Of a stretch of DNA of 45,670 nucleotides, positions 1-7,336 are shown piece after piece; positions within the stretch are counted from its first letter, which is position 1; each line of letters begins with the position of its first letter. The position numbers and the translations under genes were made by a program. A model generated the notes under the pieces. That model did not search any database. It was not told the origin of the DNA and was given only the letters and a program-made list of their open reading frames with translations. Source of the DNA: Sulfurimonas sp. GWF2_37_8 (GTDB taxonomy: Bacteria > Campylobacterota > Campylobacteria > Campylobacterales > Sulfurimonadaceae); the NCBI GenBank assembly GCA_001829625.1, contig MIBW01000100.1, positions 1-45,670 of the forward strand, read 5' to 3'.

Positions 1-447
1 CGAAGCAGTATTGGATAGAGTATCTATAAGCGTATCCAATGACTCTGTATCTGTATCTACAGATTTGAGCGTATCTTTAGTTGTGAGTGAAGGATCCAGA
101 TCGATAATACCACTCCAAAGAGGGGTTGTAGTGCCTCTAAAACCGTCACTGTCATATCCTATCCACTCTAAAACATTATAGTCATCAGGGTTTTCTACAA
201 CTTCTGTAGCTCCAACAAATGCACCTGTGCCTACTCTTTTTATCGTTGAAGGTGTGATACGATATTCCAACCTTTTAGCGATAAGTTGGAGTGCATTTGC
301 ACTATTGGTGTGGAGTTCATTATTTATCTTTGCGTGGATAAATGTTCTGTAGGTTTGCGCTAAAAACTCAACTCCAAACTTTCCTATTATTCCCATGACT
401 ACTATGACAAAAACAAGTTCTATCATAGTAAAAGCACCGCGTTTCAT
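1..447 (-). CDS. Pseudopilin (type II secretion/type IV pilus-like), C-terminus cut by window edge
   Basis: Absent from the ORF track because it runs off the left edge. Reading the minus strand from ATG at 447 gives MKRGAFTMIELVFVIVVMGI, a class III prepilin leader: a short basic start, a cleavage site before Phe, Glu at +5 of the mature protein and a hydrophobic helix. About 149 codons are visible and remain open. The ATG overlaps the stop of the preceding gene as ATGA, so translation is probably coupled. After the pilin helix the sequence is unlike any family I recognise. It is probably a minor pseudopilin assembled in the inner membrane together with its two upstream neighbours. Pilin class is firm; exact role unknown. 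Confidence 0.85.
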   Translation of the reverse strand, partial: MKRGAFTMIELVFVIVVMGIIGKFGVEFLAQTYRTFIHAKINNELHTNSANALQLIAKRLEYRITPSTIKRVGTGAFVGATEVVENPDDYNVLEWIGYDSDGFRGTTTPLWSGIIDLDPSLTTKDTLKSVDTDTESLDTLIDTLSNTAS

Positions 448-1076
448 TCTAAAGTCCTCCATGGGTGGCTTGCAACACTTCCGCTATTGGTGGCATAGAC
501 ATAAAAACTCACAAGAAGATTATTTGAAGTATTATTTATATTAATTTGTATTTTTTTTATGTTGGAATTGTTCCCAAGAGTACCAAACGAGCCAGAAGCA
601 GAAACATTAATATCTTTTTTATACTGAAATTTATACCCCGTGGAACTACCTACACTTCCTGTGGCATTTGCTGCTGTCGTTATATAGTCGTCAACATCAT
701 CTTCTCTTGTTTCTCCAGTCTCAGAACCAAGGGTAGTTGGACGGATAGCCCTACTGTTATTAGTATTGTAAAGAATTTTTACATTTCCAGATCTCCCTTG
801 CAGATCATTTGCAAGGGAAGCAGTAGCTTCGGCATCGTTTATATAAATGATATGCTCATAGTCATCATTGCCTATTCTGCTATTTTCATCCCAAGCAGAA
901 GAGGTTACTTTGGTAATCTCAGAGAAGGCAATAAAAACAGCTTCTTGAAGCAAACTATTTTCACTTCCTCTGGAGATAACTTGAGAAATTGTAGGTAAAG
1001 ATAAGACAGCAATACCTATGATAACTATAGCAAAAATAAGCTCAATCAGAGTGAATGCATCTTTAAGCTTAAGCAT
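444..1076 (-). CDS. Pseudopilin, prepilin-type N-terminal cleavage/methylation domain
   Basis: A 210-residue protein beginning MLKLKDAFTLIELIFAIVIIGI, a typical prepilin leader with cleavage before FTLIE and the conserved Glu at +5, followed by one hydrophobic helix and a polar, Ser/Thr/Asn-rich head. I chose ATG at 1076 rather than the TTG two codons upstream used by the ORF track: it overlaps the adhesin stop codon by one base (TAATG), the usual coupled arrangement. It ends in an ATGA overlap with the next pseudopilin. The position directly downstream of a large secreted lectin-like protein suggests a minor-pilin set that displays or exports that protein. Function beyond pilin class is inference. 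Confidence 0.88.
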   Translation of the reverse strand: MLKLKDAFTLIELIFAIVIIGIAVLSLPTISQVISRGSENSLLQEAVFIAFSEITKVTSSAWDENSRIGNDDYEHIIYINDAEATASLANDLQGRSGNVKILYNTNNSRAIRPTTLGSETGETREDDVDDYITTAANATGSVGSSTGYKFQYKKDINVSASGSFGTLGNNSNIKKIQININNTSNNLLVSFYVYATNSGSVASHPWRTLE

Positions 1077-4000
1077 TACCAATCCAGCCTTTTATTTGTC
1101 CAAAAAGCACCTCGTCCAACTGCTGTATTGTTAGTATCTTTAATACCTGTCCAATCAGACTCTAAACTTTGGAACTCTACTTCAAAATTATTTTTTGTTG
1201 CAGAGGCATTATACATATTATAAATAAGCCAGCGAGAAGCATTGTTTTCCATTGTAGTTTTATATGGATAGCCTTTACTTTTATCGTATGAAAGAGTTGT
1301 ATTATCTGGATTTGTTCCTGTTGTATTGGATGCATCTACTGTATCACTGGCTGCACCAGTTCCTCCTTTGTGGATAATTTTTCCAACAACTCCTGAATTT
1401 GTAGGGCTGTGAGATGTATTCTTAAACCATCTTGGGTCATCAGTATTTTGAGATGTACTACCGTTTGGAAGTAGTGTTTTATCACATACTGTTGCACTGC
1501 CATCAGTTTTATTACAAAAAACCTCATAGTAGATTAGTCCTGTTCCTGTATCGCCTATAAAAATTTGTTTGGGTGCATTTGTTTTACCATAAACAAAACT
1601 TTTATTAGTGTTTAGTATTGCACCGTTAAAATTTTCAGGAGAGCCAGAGTCGCTCATCCAATCAGTAGAGGTATTCGCATCAATAACTGTTATTAGGACA
1701 GGATTCAGTGCGCTTGAGTTATTTCTGTCTATATTAAAATATACAGTAGCTTTTCCAATACCATTATCAAATTGAAATGGTGCTATCCATTCTTGAATAT
1801 TATTTACTCCTGCAACCAAGGATTGATTTTTGGTTGGTGTCCATATCCCGTTTGAGTCATTATCTTCACTGTATAAACTTATATTCACAACAGCAGAACT
1901 ATTGATATTAAGATCTAAATCAAGATCAAAAGTACTATTGATCTTTAGACCATTGACACTTGGCGCATTAGTATCTGGAAAACATGTGGCAGTGTAGTTT
2001 TTTACAGTGTTGCCATCTTTATTTTTGGCTGTAATCACATATGAAACATACGCCGACATATCAGGTGTTGTTGAGGTTGTATTGGATTGATTGATGTCGT
2101 TCATATAAAGCCAATCCATACCATTTGTAGTCTCATACGTTGCACTTGTATTAAATGAATATGGAGTAAATAATAATATATTTGTTTTGGATATATCTGT
2201 TATATCATGTACCAAAGTGGCAGGAGTGATATATCTTTCTTGATCATTTGTGTCATCTGCGTCGATTAATGCAAATTCACTTCCTGGTATTTCACTAATA
2301 TTTACATCAACAATACCTGCTTCACTATACTTTATGGATGTATTAACTTCACCATTTATGAAGCTGGCAGGTGTTATTGTAAAGATTCCTGATTCAGGAC
2401 AAAGTGTGACATCAGTCTTTCCTGTATGGTTTTGCATGAGTGTGATATTTGTGGAAGATGCAGCATAGGTCTCAGAGGTAACATTTAAAGTAGAACTAGA
2501 TGCATTGTAGTCACTTGAGCCATTTACATCTAAAGCAGTTCCTGTATTTTTAGCAAATTGAGTTTCGTTAACAGCTTTTATAGTGATGTTGAAATCCTCT
2601 GCAGCTCTTTTATACTGGTTTTGACTAAAAGCTTTAAACGCATGAGGTCGAATAGCAAAATTATCACTTGAACATGTAATATTTGAGTCAAGAGTACACA
2701 TGAGACACCCATAATCATTTGCATATATTCCAGTTCCAACTCCATTATTGTTTGATTTGCAAGGTTGTCCGTTATTGTTATAACATCTTTCCCATGCGGC
2801 ATCACCGAATATTTTTTTATATTTAGTTTCTGAATTAACACACGATCCTATACCCTGAAGATTTCCTATAGTGGATGAGTTGAGTAAACATGATTCATAA
2901 AAAGATGCTTCATATATTTTACTCATATCTAAAGCTGAAAGAGAAAATCTTGTCACAGCTATGGCAGTATTTGGCATGTAGCCAGAGGCTGTTGCTGCAG
3001 CATTTCCATCGGTAATATTGATGACTAAAGGATTGCCGTCAGCATCTAAAACAGGTGCTCTTTGTGTGCAAGTATCGTCCGAAATATAAGGGATGACTTT
3101 AAAAAATAAAGCTGGATTTATTGATGTAAATACTTCTGCATTTTGACTTTCATTGAGACGTACAGCCGTCAGAGGCTCAAGTTTATCTGAAACTTTTGTT
3201 TTGATATATTTTGAGTTAGAGTTAGGATTATTGTAGTTGTCGATATTAAAGTCATCAACCATGTCCGCTAAACTTGTGCTTAAAGGGGGTTGTTCTGGAT
3301 CATAAGCTCTACATATACCACTAACTTTAAGGTTGTCAATTTCGTGATTATTAGTTGCACCACCAGTTCCAGCAGTGAGTGCAAATCTTACAAGTTCGGG
3401 CGTTGTTGTTTGACCATATTGAGCATCTTTAGCATCAAATTGATTGATAACAACTTGATAACCACTCCCTGTATTTCTTTCTAATGTGATATAAAGATGA
3501 TTGGGATCTCTTGCATCTGTAGTCATTTTGTACCTATGTCCAGGGGCTGGGATACTTGTGTCTGCATTAGCAACTGCAGGATTAAGTTGCTCTGATGCAG
3601 CTAAAAAGTCGTAGCCTGATGTGCCTGAACCATCACCACGGATAGTTGCATAGTTTGGATATCTGTCAGTACAAGAAGTGGTATTTATACCACCTACCTT
3701 ACCTTCACTACAATTTGCGAAATTTCCAAATTCATCAATTCCTAAGCCTAACCAGCCCCCTTCAAAACCAGCCGTACTTGTAGTGCCATAAACCATTTGC
3801 GCATATCCCATGGCTCCACCCTGAGCCCCTGTTGTTGGTGAGGCTCCAACTGCACTATCGTACAAAACAGCGACCATACCATCACCACCATATGGAGCAC
3901 CAGAATTATGATAAATATTTCCACCATAAGCAAATTGGTCAAATTCAACAACAATCATATTATATTTAGAAGGAAATTCATAATCCTTTGTTACTGCAGT

Positions 4001-5032
4001 TGTTCCACCGCTAGCAGGTGTTAAGCGAAGACGACTGTCCACTATTTCGGGTGTAACTCCATTACCTAGTGTTCTCCATTTATCATCTAATGAGCCATCA
4101 TTAAAATCATCTTCATAACAAACAGGTAGATTTTCCGCACTTTGTTCTAATATTTGAATTTCTGTAGGGTTGGTACCAATTTGCACATCACCGCTAGCAG
4201 TGACATTTGAGATTTTGAGCGTAAAACTTTCTTGAAGCTCGATCTCTATGTCATGGTAAATAGGTATAGAAATTATTGTTTCTGTCGCTCCAGCGGGAAT
4301 AGTTATCCTTCCTGAGACGGCGATAAAGTCTGAACCAGCTAGCGCAGTTCCATCAATAGTACCATAATCAAACGCAACGGGATATGTAACAGCTTTAGAG
4401 AGTGTTATCCTTGTTTCTAAGAGGCTTGTAGAACCTACTGCAGCACTATAATTTTCTGAGATTTGGTAAATTTCTAAAGGAAACTTGATAATGATTGGAC
4501 ATGCATTAATTTTTGCTTTATACCGTGTTGTACCTTTTGTAAACAATGCATTAAGAGAGACATTTTCCCAATTAAAAGAAAATGTAGAATAATCATAAAT
4601 AGTATGCGTTTCTTCACTGCTAAAGGTACCATCTCCATCAGGATAATATATTATTCCTTTGTCAAATATACCTTCCATGGCAAAAGAACTAAAAGTAGTA
4701 AGGAGTGTTTGGTTCACTTCTGCACTATCATCATCTGAATCTACTGTCTTTTGGACTCCATCAAGTTTTATCTCACCCATTAAGCTCATATTGATGTCGC
4801 TAAATGATTTAATAATGGTTACATCAGAAAGAGTTTCCTCTCCGATATTACGTAGAATGATTGTAGTGCCATAGAAGGTTGTCCCTGGTAATACGGTTGT
4901 CTCATCTGTTGTTACTGAATCATAACAGATATCATCAGCACTTGCTATATCATCTCCCCATCCATAAGCAGCAAATATCATCATCAGTCCGCAAATAGGC
5001 ACCAGTTTTGTAAATATATCAAAAGGTTTCAT
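1076..5032 (-). CDS. Large secreted Calx-beta/lectin-like surface protein, MshQ-like
   Basis: A 1318-residue exported protein, first gene of a pseudopilin operon. Residues 1-26 form a signal peptide. Residues 190-297 read as a Calx-beta domain (GTALAGSDFIAVSGRITIPAG, then the ELQESFTLKISN strand). Residues 305-570 resemble an L-type/ConA-like lectin (GGDGMVAVLYD, GGWLGLGIDEFGNF). The remaining ~740 residues are Asn/Thr-rich beta-type sequence with several Cys pairs and the element FAIRPHAFKAF, as seen in MshQ/DUF6701 proteins of MSHA pilus loci. The start is firm: AGGAGG lies a few bases upstream of ATG 5032. Probable role: a pilus-associated adhesin outside the cell. Domain calls are from motif recognition only, so the MshQ link is moderate. 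Confidence 0.75.
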   Translation of the reverse strand: MKPFDIFTKLVPICGLMMIFAAYGWGDDIASADDICYDSVTTDETTVLPGTTFYGTTIILRNIGEETLSDVTIIKSFSDINMSLMGEIKLDGVQKTVDSDDDSAEVNQTLLTTFSSFAMEGIFDKGIIYYPDGDGTFSSEETHTIYDYSTFSFNWENVSLNALFTKGTTRYKAKINACPIIIKFPLEIYQISENYSAAVGSTSLLETRITLSKAVTYPVAFDYGTIDGTALAGSDFIAVSGRITIPAGATETIISIPIYHDIEIELQESFTLKISNVTASGDVQIGTNPTEIQILEQSAENLPVCYEDDFNDGSLDDKWRTLGNGVTPEIVDSRLRLTPASGGTTAVTKDYEFPSKYNMIVVEFDQFAYGGNIYHNSGAPYGGDGMVAVLYDSAVGASPTTGAQGGAMGYAQMVYGTTSTAGFEGGWLGLGIDEFGNFANCSEGKVGGINTTSCTDRYPNYATIRGDGSGTSGYDFLAASEQLNPAVANADTSIPAPGHRYKMTTDARDPNHLYITLERNTGSGYQVVINQFDAKDAQYGQTTTPELVRFALTAGTGGATNNHEIDNLKVSGICRAYDPEQPPLSTSLADMVDDFNIDNYNNPNSNSKYIKTKVSDKLEPLTAVRLNESQNAEVFTSINPALFFKVIPYISDDTCTQRAPVLDADGNPLVINITDGNAAATASGYMPNTAIAVTRFSLSALDMSKIYEASFYESCLLNSSTIGNLQGIGSCVNSETKYKKIFGDAAWERCYNNNGQPCKSNNNGVGTGIYANDYGCLMCTLDSNITCSSDNFAIRPHAFKAFSQNQYKRAAEDFNITIKAVNETQFAKNTGTALDVNGSSDYNASSSTLNVTSETYAASSTNITLMQNHTGKTDVTLCPESGIFTITPASFINGEVNTSIKYSEAGIVDVNISEIPGSEFALIDADDTNDQERYITPATLVHDITDISKTNILLFTPYSFNTSATYETTNGMDWLYMNDINQSNTTSTTPDMSAYVSYVITAKNKDGNTVKNYTATCFPDTNAPSVNGLKINSTFDLDLDLNINSSAVVNISLYSEDNDSNGIWTPTKNQSLVAGVNNIQEWIAPFQFDNGIGKATVYFNIDRNNSSALNPVLITVIDANTSTDWMSDSGSPENFNGAILNTNKSFVYGKTNAPKQIFIGDTGTGLIYYEVFCNKTDGSATVCDKTLLPNGSTSQNTDDPRWFKNTSHSPTNSGVVGKIIHKGGTGAASDTVDASNTTGTNPDNTTLSYDKSKGYPYKTTMENNASRWLIYNMYNASATKNNFEVEFQSLESDWTGIKDTNNTAVGRGAFWTNKRLDW

Positions 5033-5078
5033 CTCACCCTCCTACTAATAAATCTCATGTAATTACGAATGTGTCCAA

Positions 5079-5084
5079 ATTATA
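5079..5084 (-). promoter_or_regulatory. Candidate -10 box of the adhesin-pseudopilin operon
   Basis: TATAAT on the minus strand, about 47 bases upstream of the adhesin ATG at 5032. A perfect palindrome, TTTAGTCACTAAA, abuts it on the upstream side (5085-5097). A second minus-strand TATAAT lies at 5177-5182, so two start sites are possible. Epsilon-type sigma-70 promoters are often recognised by the -10 alone, so the lack of a clear -35 is not disqualifying. Confidence 0.45.
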
Positions 5085-5132
5085 TTTAGTCACTAAAGCT
5101 TCGCCTTTGGCGAAAGAAGTCATTTTGACTTC
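5085..5132. repeat. Cluster of three adjacent inverted repeats upstream of the adhesin gene
   Basis: Three consecutive dyads: TTTAGT-C-ACTAAA at 5085-5097; TTCGCC-TTT-GGCGAA at 5100-5114; GAAGTCA-TTT-TGACTTC at 5116-5132. None is followed by a U-run on either strand, so they do not look like ordinary terminators. They could be an operator at the proximal promoter, or leader hairpins in a transcript from the distal TATAAT at 5177-5182. Confidence 0.5.
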
Positions 5133-5330
5133 CAAGCGGTCAAATAATCGAGATACGACTTATTTGCGAATTCTTTATTATACAACTTTTATTTCATTCC
5201 TAAGCTTTTGCATCTCAATAAATTATGTATTTAGTCATTGAAACTAGATTTTGAATCTCGTTAATGGAGTTATAAATAAATATTAAATTCTGAGCTAAAA
5301 TTAAATCAAGTATCATTTTTGTATAATTCT
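5133..5330. other. Non-coding spacer between adhesin promoter region and 6S-like RNA
   Basis: AT-rich sequence without a supported ORF. It holds a minus-strand TATAAT (5177-5182) reading toward the adhesin gene, and at its right end a plus-strand TATAAT (5322-5327) reading into the RNA candidate. A small AGATT-TTG-AATCT dyad is visible near 5247-5259. I see nothing else in it. Confidence 0.5.
5322..5327 (+). promoter_or_regulatory. -10 box for the 6S-like RNA
   Basis: A perfect TATAAT placed so that transcription would start around 5332-5335, exactly at the 5' strand of the RNA's long closing stem. No clear -35 element, as usual for this phylum. The agreement of box and stem supports a dedicated promoter. 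Confidence 0.6.
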
Positions 5331-5536
5331 AAAAGCAATCTGGATAGTTCGACGCATCGTTTATGTGAGGGTTCTACATATTCAAACCGCGAACTAGTAG
5401 AGCTTTCGTGTGCCGGTGTTTTCGTTTGAGATACGTTGACTCTGTCGAGAAAATGTCGCCGTTAGAAAGTTCTTGCTTCGCCTAAATACGGCTTTTAGAA
5501 CTAAGCCAATAACGAGACGGCTATCTGGGTTGTTTT
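5331..5536 (+). ncRNA. ssrS: Candidate 6S RNA upstream of purD
   Basis: The ends pair over 16 consecutive positions counting G-U pairs: 5332-5347 (ending AATCTGGATAG) with 5521-5536 (CTATCTGGGTT...). Inside, GAGCTTTC (5400-5407) pairs with GAAAGTTC (5465-5472), capping the rod with a terminal stem-loop. Between the two stems is a large, mostly open bubble; its 3' side carries a GGCTT/AAGCC hairpin (5490-5507). A rod of ~200 nt with a closed end, a central bubble and a terminal loop is the 6S architecture, which mimics an open promoter and sequesters sigma-70 RNA polymerase. TATAAT sits at the correct distance. From memory, 6S is also next to purD in Helicobacter. No terminator is obvious, so the 3' end may be processed from a purD read-through transcript. 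The class is inferred from structure and position, not from an alignment. Confidence 0.62.
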
Positions 5537-5616
5537 GAAGCATTGAACTGTTGTATTTTACCTAAATGGGTTGAGAATATTTTAGTTAAATGCTTTTTTG
5601 AAATTATGGAGAAAAG

Positions 5617-6885
5617 ATGAAAATATTAATATTAGGTAATGGCGGAAGAGAATATTCTATCGCTCGTGCGATTTTAAATGAAAAAAAGGGACATGAGCTC
5701 TTTTTTCAACCTGGAAACGGTGCTACAAACACGCTCGGAACAAACCTAGATATTAAGGATTATAATCAACTAGCAGAGTTTGCAAAAGAAAACGCGATAG
5801 AACTGACTATAGTAGGACCTGAAGCTCCTCTCGTAGAAGGTGTTGTAGATGTTTTTAAATCACATGGACTTGTTGTTTTTGGCCCAAGCAAAGAGGCTGC
5901 ACAGCTTGAGGGTTCAAAAGTTTATATGAAAAATTTTCTTGCTAAATACAATATTCCAACAGCACGTTATATAGAAACTGCTTCAATTGAAGATGCGTTT
6001 AAATTTACCAATACACTTAGTGCGCCAATCGTTGTCAAAGCAGATGGACTTTGTGGTGGCAAAGGTGTCATCATTGCCATGAGCCATGATGAAGCAAAAG
6101 TGGCTATTTCAGAGATGCTTAGCGGTAAGAGTTTTGGAGATGCAGGTAAAAAAGTAATCGTAGAAGAGTTTTTAGACGGGTATGAGCTTTCAATGTTTGC
6201 TGTGTGTGATGGAGAGGATTATATTCTTCTTCCTGCGGCACAAGACCATAAAAGACTTCAGGATAATGACCAAGGACCAAATACGGGTGGTATGGGTGCA
6301 TACGCACCAACACCTCTTGTGAATGAAATTTTATATCAAAAAGTAAGAGAGAGAATCATTCGCCCTACTTTAGATGGTATGCAAAAAGAGGGAGCCCCTT
6401 TTGAGGGTGTCCTTTTTATTGGTATTATGGTAGTCAACGGTGAGCCGATTACTTTGGAGTTTAATGTACGTTTTGGAGATCCAGAATGTGAAATACTTAT
6501 GCCGCTTATGACATCGAGTGTAAGTGATATGTTTTATAAAGCTGCCACAAATAGACTTTCAGAGATTGAAGTTGCGTTTTCATCGCAGTATGCCGTGGGT
6601 GTTGTGATGGCAAGTGAAAATTATCCATATAAAAATTCTACGCCAGCTGAGATTATTGTAGATGATGTACACCACGAAGAGATAGAAAAATACACACATA
6701 TTTCGTATGCCGGTGTGAGTATGGAAGATGAAAAACTCTATGCCGATGGCGGTCGTGTTTTGGTCTGCGTTGGTTTGGGTGATACAATCAAACAAGCAAG
6801 AGATAGAGCTTATATGCGATGTGGACAGGTGCATTTTGCTGGTAAAAAGCTGCGTACAGATATCGCTTATCAGGCACTTGCATAG
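5617..6885 (+). CDS. purD: Phosphoribosylamine--glycine ligase
   Basis: GAR synthetase, step two of de novo IMP synthesis: it joins glycine to phosphoribosylamine using ATP, in the cytosol. The 422-residue length is normal. The start [19 protein letters not shown] is the typical N-terminal PurD dinucleotide-like fold. The ATP-grasp part follows, with [13 protein letters not shown] near 140, [26 protein letters not shown] near 208-233 and [11 protein letters not shown] near 280, all signature PurD motifs. GGAGAAAAG precedes the ATG. It follows the 6S-like RNA and is one base from the RDD gene, starting a purD-RDD-lptD-PRTase-pnp run conserved in Helicobacter. Identification is secure. Confidence 0.97.
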   Translation: MKILILGNGGREYSIARAILNEKKGHELFFQPGNGATNTLGTNLDIKDYNQLAEFAKENAIELTIVGPEAPLVEGVVDVFKSHGLVVFGPSKEAAQLEGSKVYMKNFLAKYNIPTARYIETASIEDAFKFTNTLSAPIVVKADGLCGGKGVIIAMSHDEAKVAISEMLSGKSFGDAGKKVIVEEFLDGYELSMFAVCDGEDYILLPAAQDHKRLQDNDQGPNTGGMGAYAPTPLVNEILYQKVRERIIRPTLDGMQKEGAPFEGVLFIGIMVVNGEPITLEFNVRFGDPECEILMPLMTSSVSDMFYKAATNRLSEIEVAFSSQYAVGVVMASENYPYKNSTPAEIIVDDVHHEEIEKYTHISYAGVSMEDEKLYADGGRVLVCVGLGDTIKQARDRAYMRCGQVHFAGKKLRTDIAYQALA

Positions 6886-6886
6886 A

Positions 6887-7336
6887 ATGAATGAAGAGAT
6901 AGAGAATCTCCTTCACAGAGAAAATATAACTTTAGCAGAGACAAAAAAAAGAGCGCTTGCGTTTTTTATTGATGAGATGCTTCTCTCTTTTTTACTTATC
7001 ATAGTGCTTTGGGATAGTTTTGTTTCTGCGGCAAATATGGAAGAGATTATCAATGTGACAAATATGTTTGTTTTAGAATATATGTTTATGAAAATAGCAT
7101 ATCAGGCTTTTTTTACAATGCAATACGGTGCTACTATCGGTAAAATTCTTATGAAGATACGTGTTATTGAGATAAAAACGGTTGCTAATCCCAATGTTTT
7201 ATCTTCACTGAATCGTGCTATTTTTCGTATCATCAGTGAGATGGTTTTTTATCTTGGTTTTCTTTGGGGTATGCTAGATCCAACGCGCCAGACGTTCCAT
7301 GATAAAACCGCAAAAACTCTGGTCATAAATGTATAA
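6887..7336 (+). CDS. RDD family membrane protein
   Basis: 149 residues from ATG 6887, one base after the purD stop. The ORF track start at 6728 lies deep inside purD and is rejected. It shows the RDD pattern: a basic KKRALAFFIDEM entering the first hydrophobic helix, two further hydrophobic segments, a conserved GATIGKILMKIRVIE stretch and a terminal TRQTFHDKTAKTLVI motif. RDD proteins are small inner-membrane proteins; some are linked to ion or solute transport, but none of that can be assigned here. It overlaps lptD by eight bases. The conserved place between purD and lptD may mean a role in envelope biogenesis, which is inference. Confidence 0.85.
   Translation: MNEEIENLLHRENITLAETKKRALAFFIDEMLLSFLLIIVLWDSFVSAANMEEIINVTNMFVLEYMFMKIAYQAFFTMQYGATIGKILMKIRVIEIKTVANPNVLSSLNRAIFRIISEMVFYLGFLWGMLDPTRQTFHDKTAKTLVINV

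Noticed and set aside
546-998. 150-aa plus-strand ORF opposite the pseudopilin
   Set aside because: Shadow; the minus strand encodes a clear prepilin leader with coupled start and stop.
5617-6885. Purine riboswitch in the purD leader
   Set aside because: The 5331-5536 structure lacks the three-way junction and the conserved loop sequences of purine riboswitches; the rod-like fold fits 6S better.
6728-6886. N-terminal extension of the RDD protein given by the ORF track
   Set aside because: It lies within purD in another frame; ATG 6887 directly after the purD stop gives a normal RDD length.
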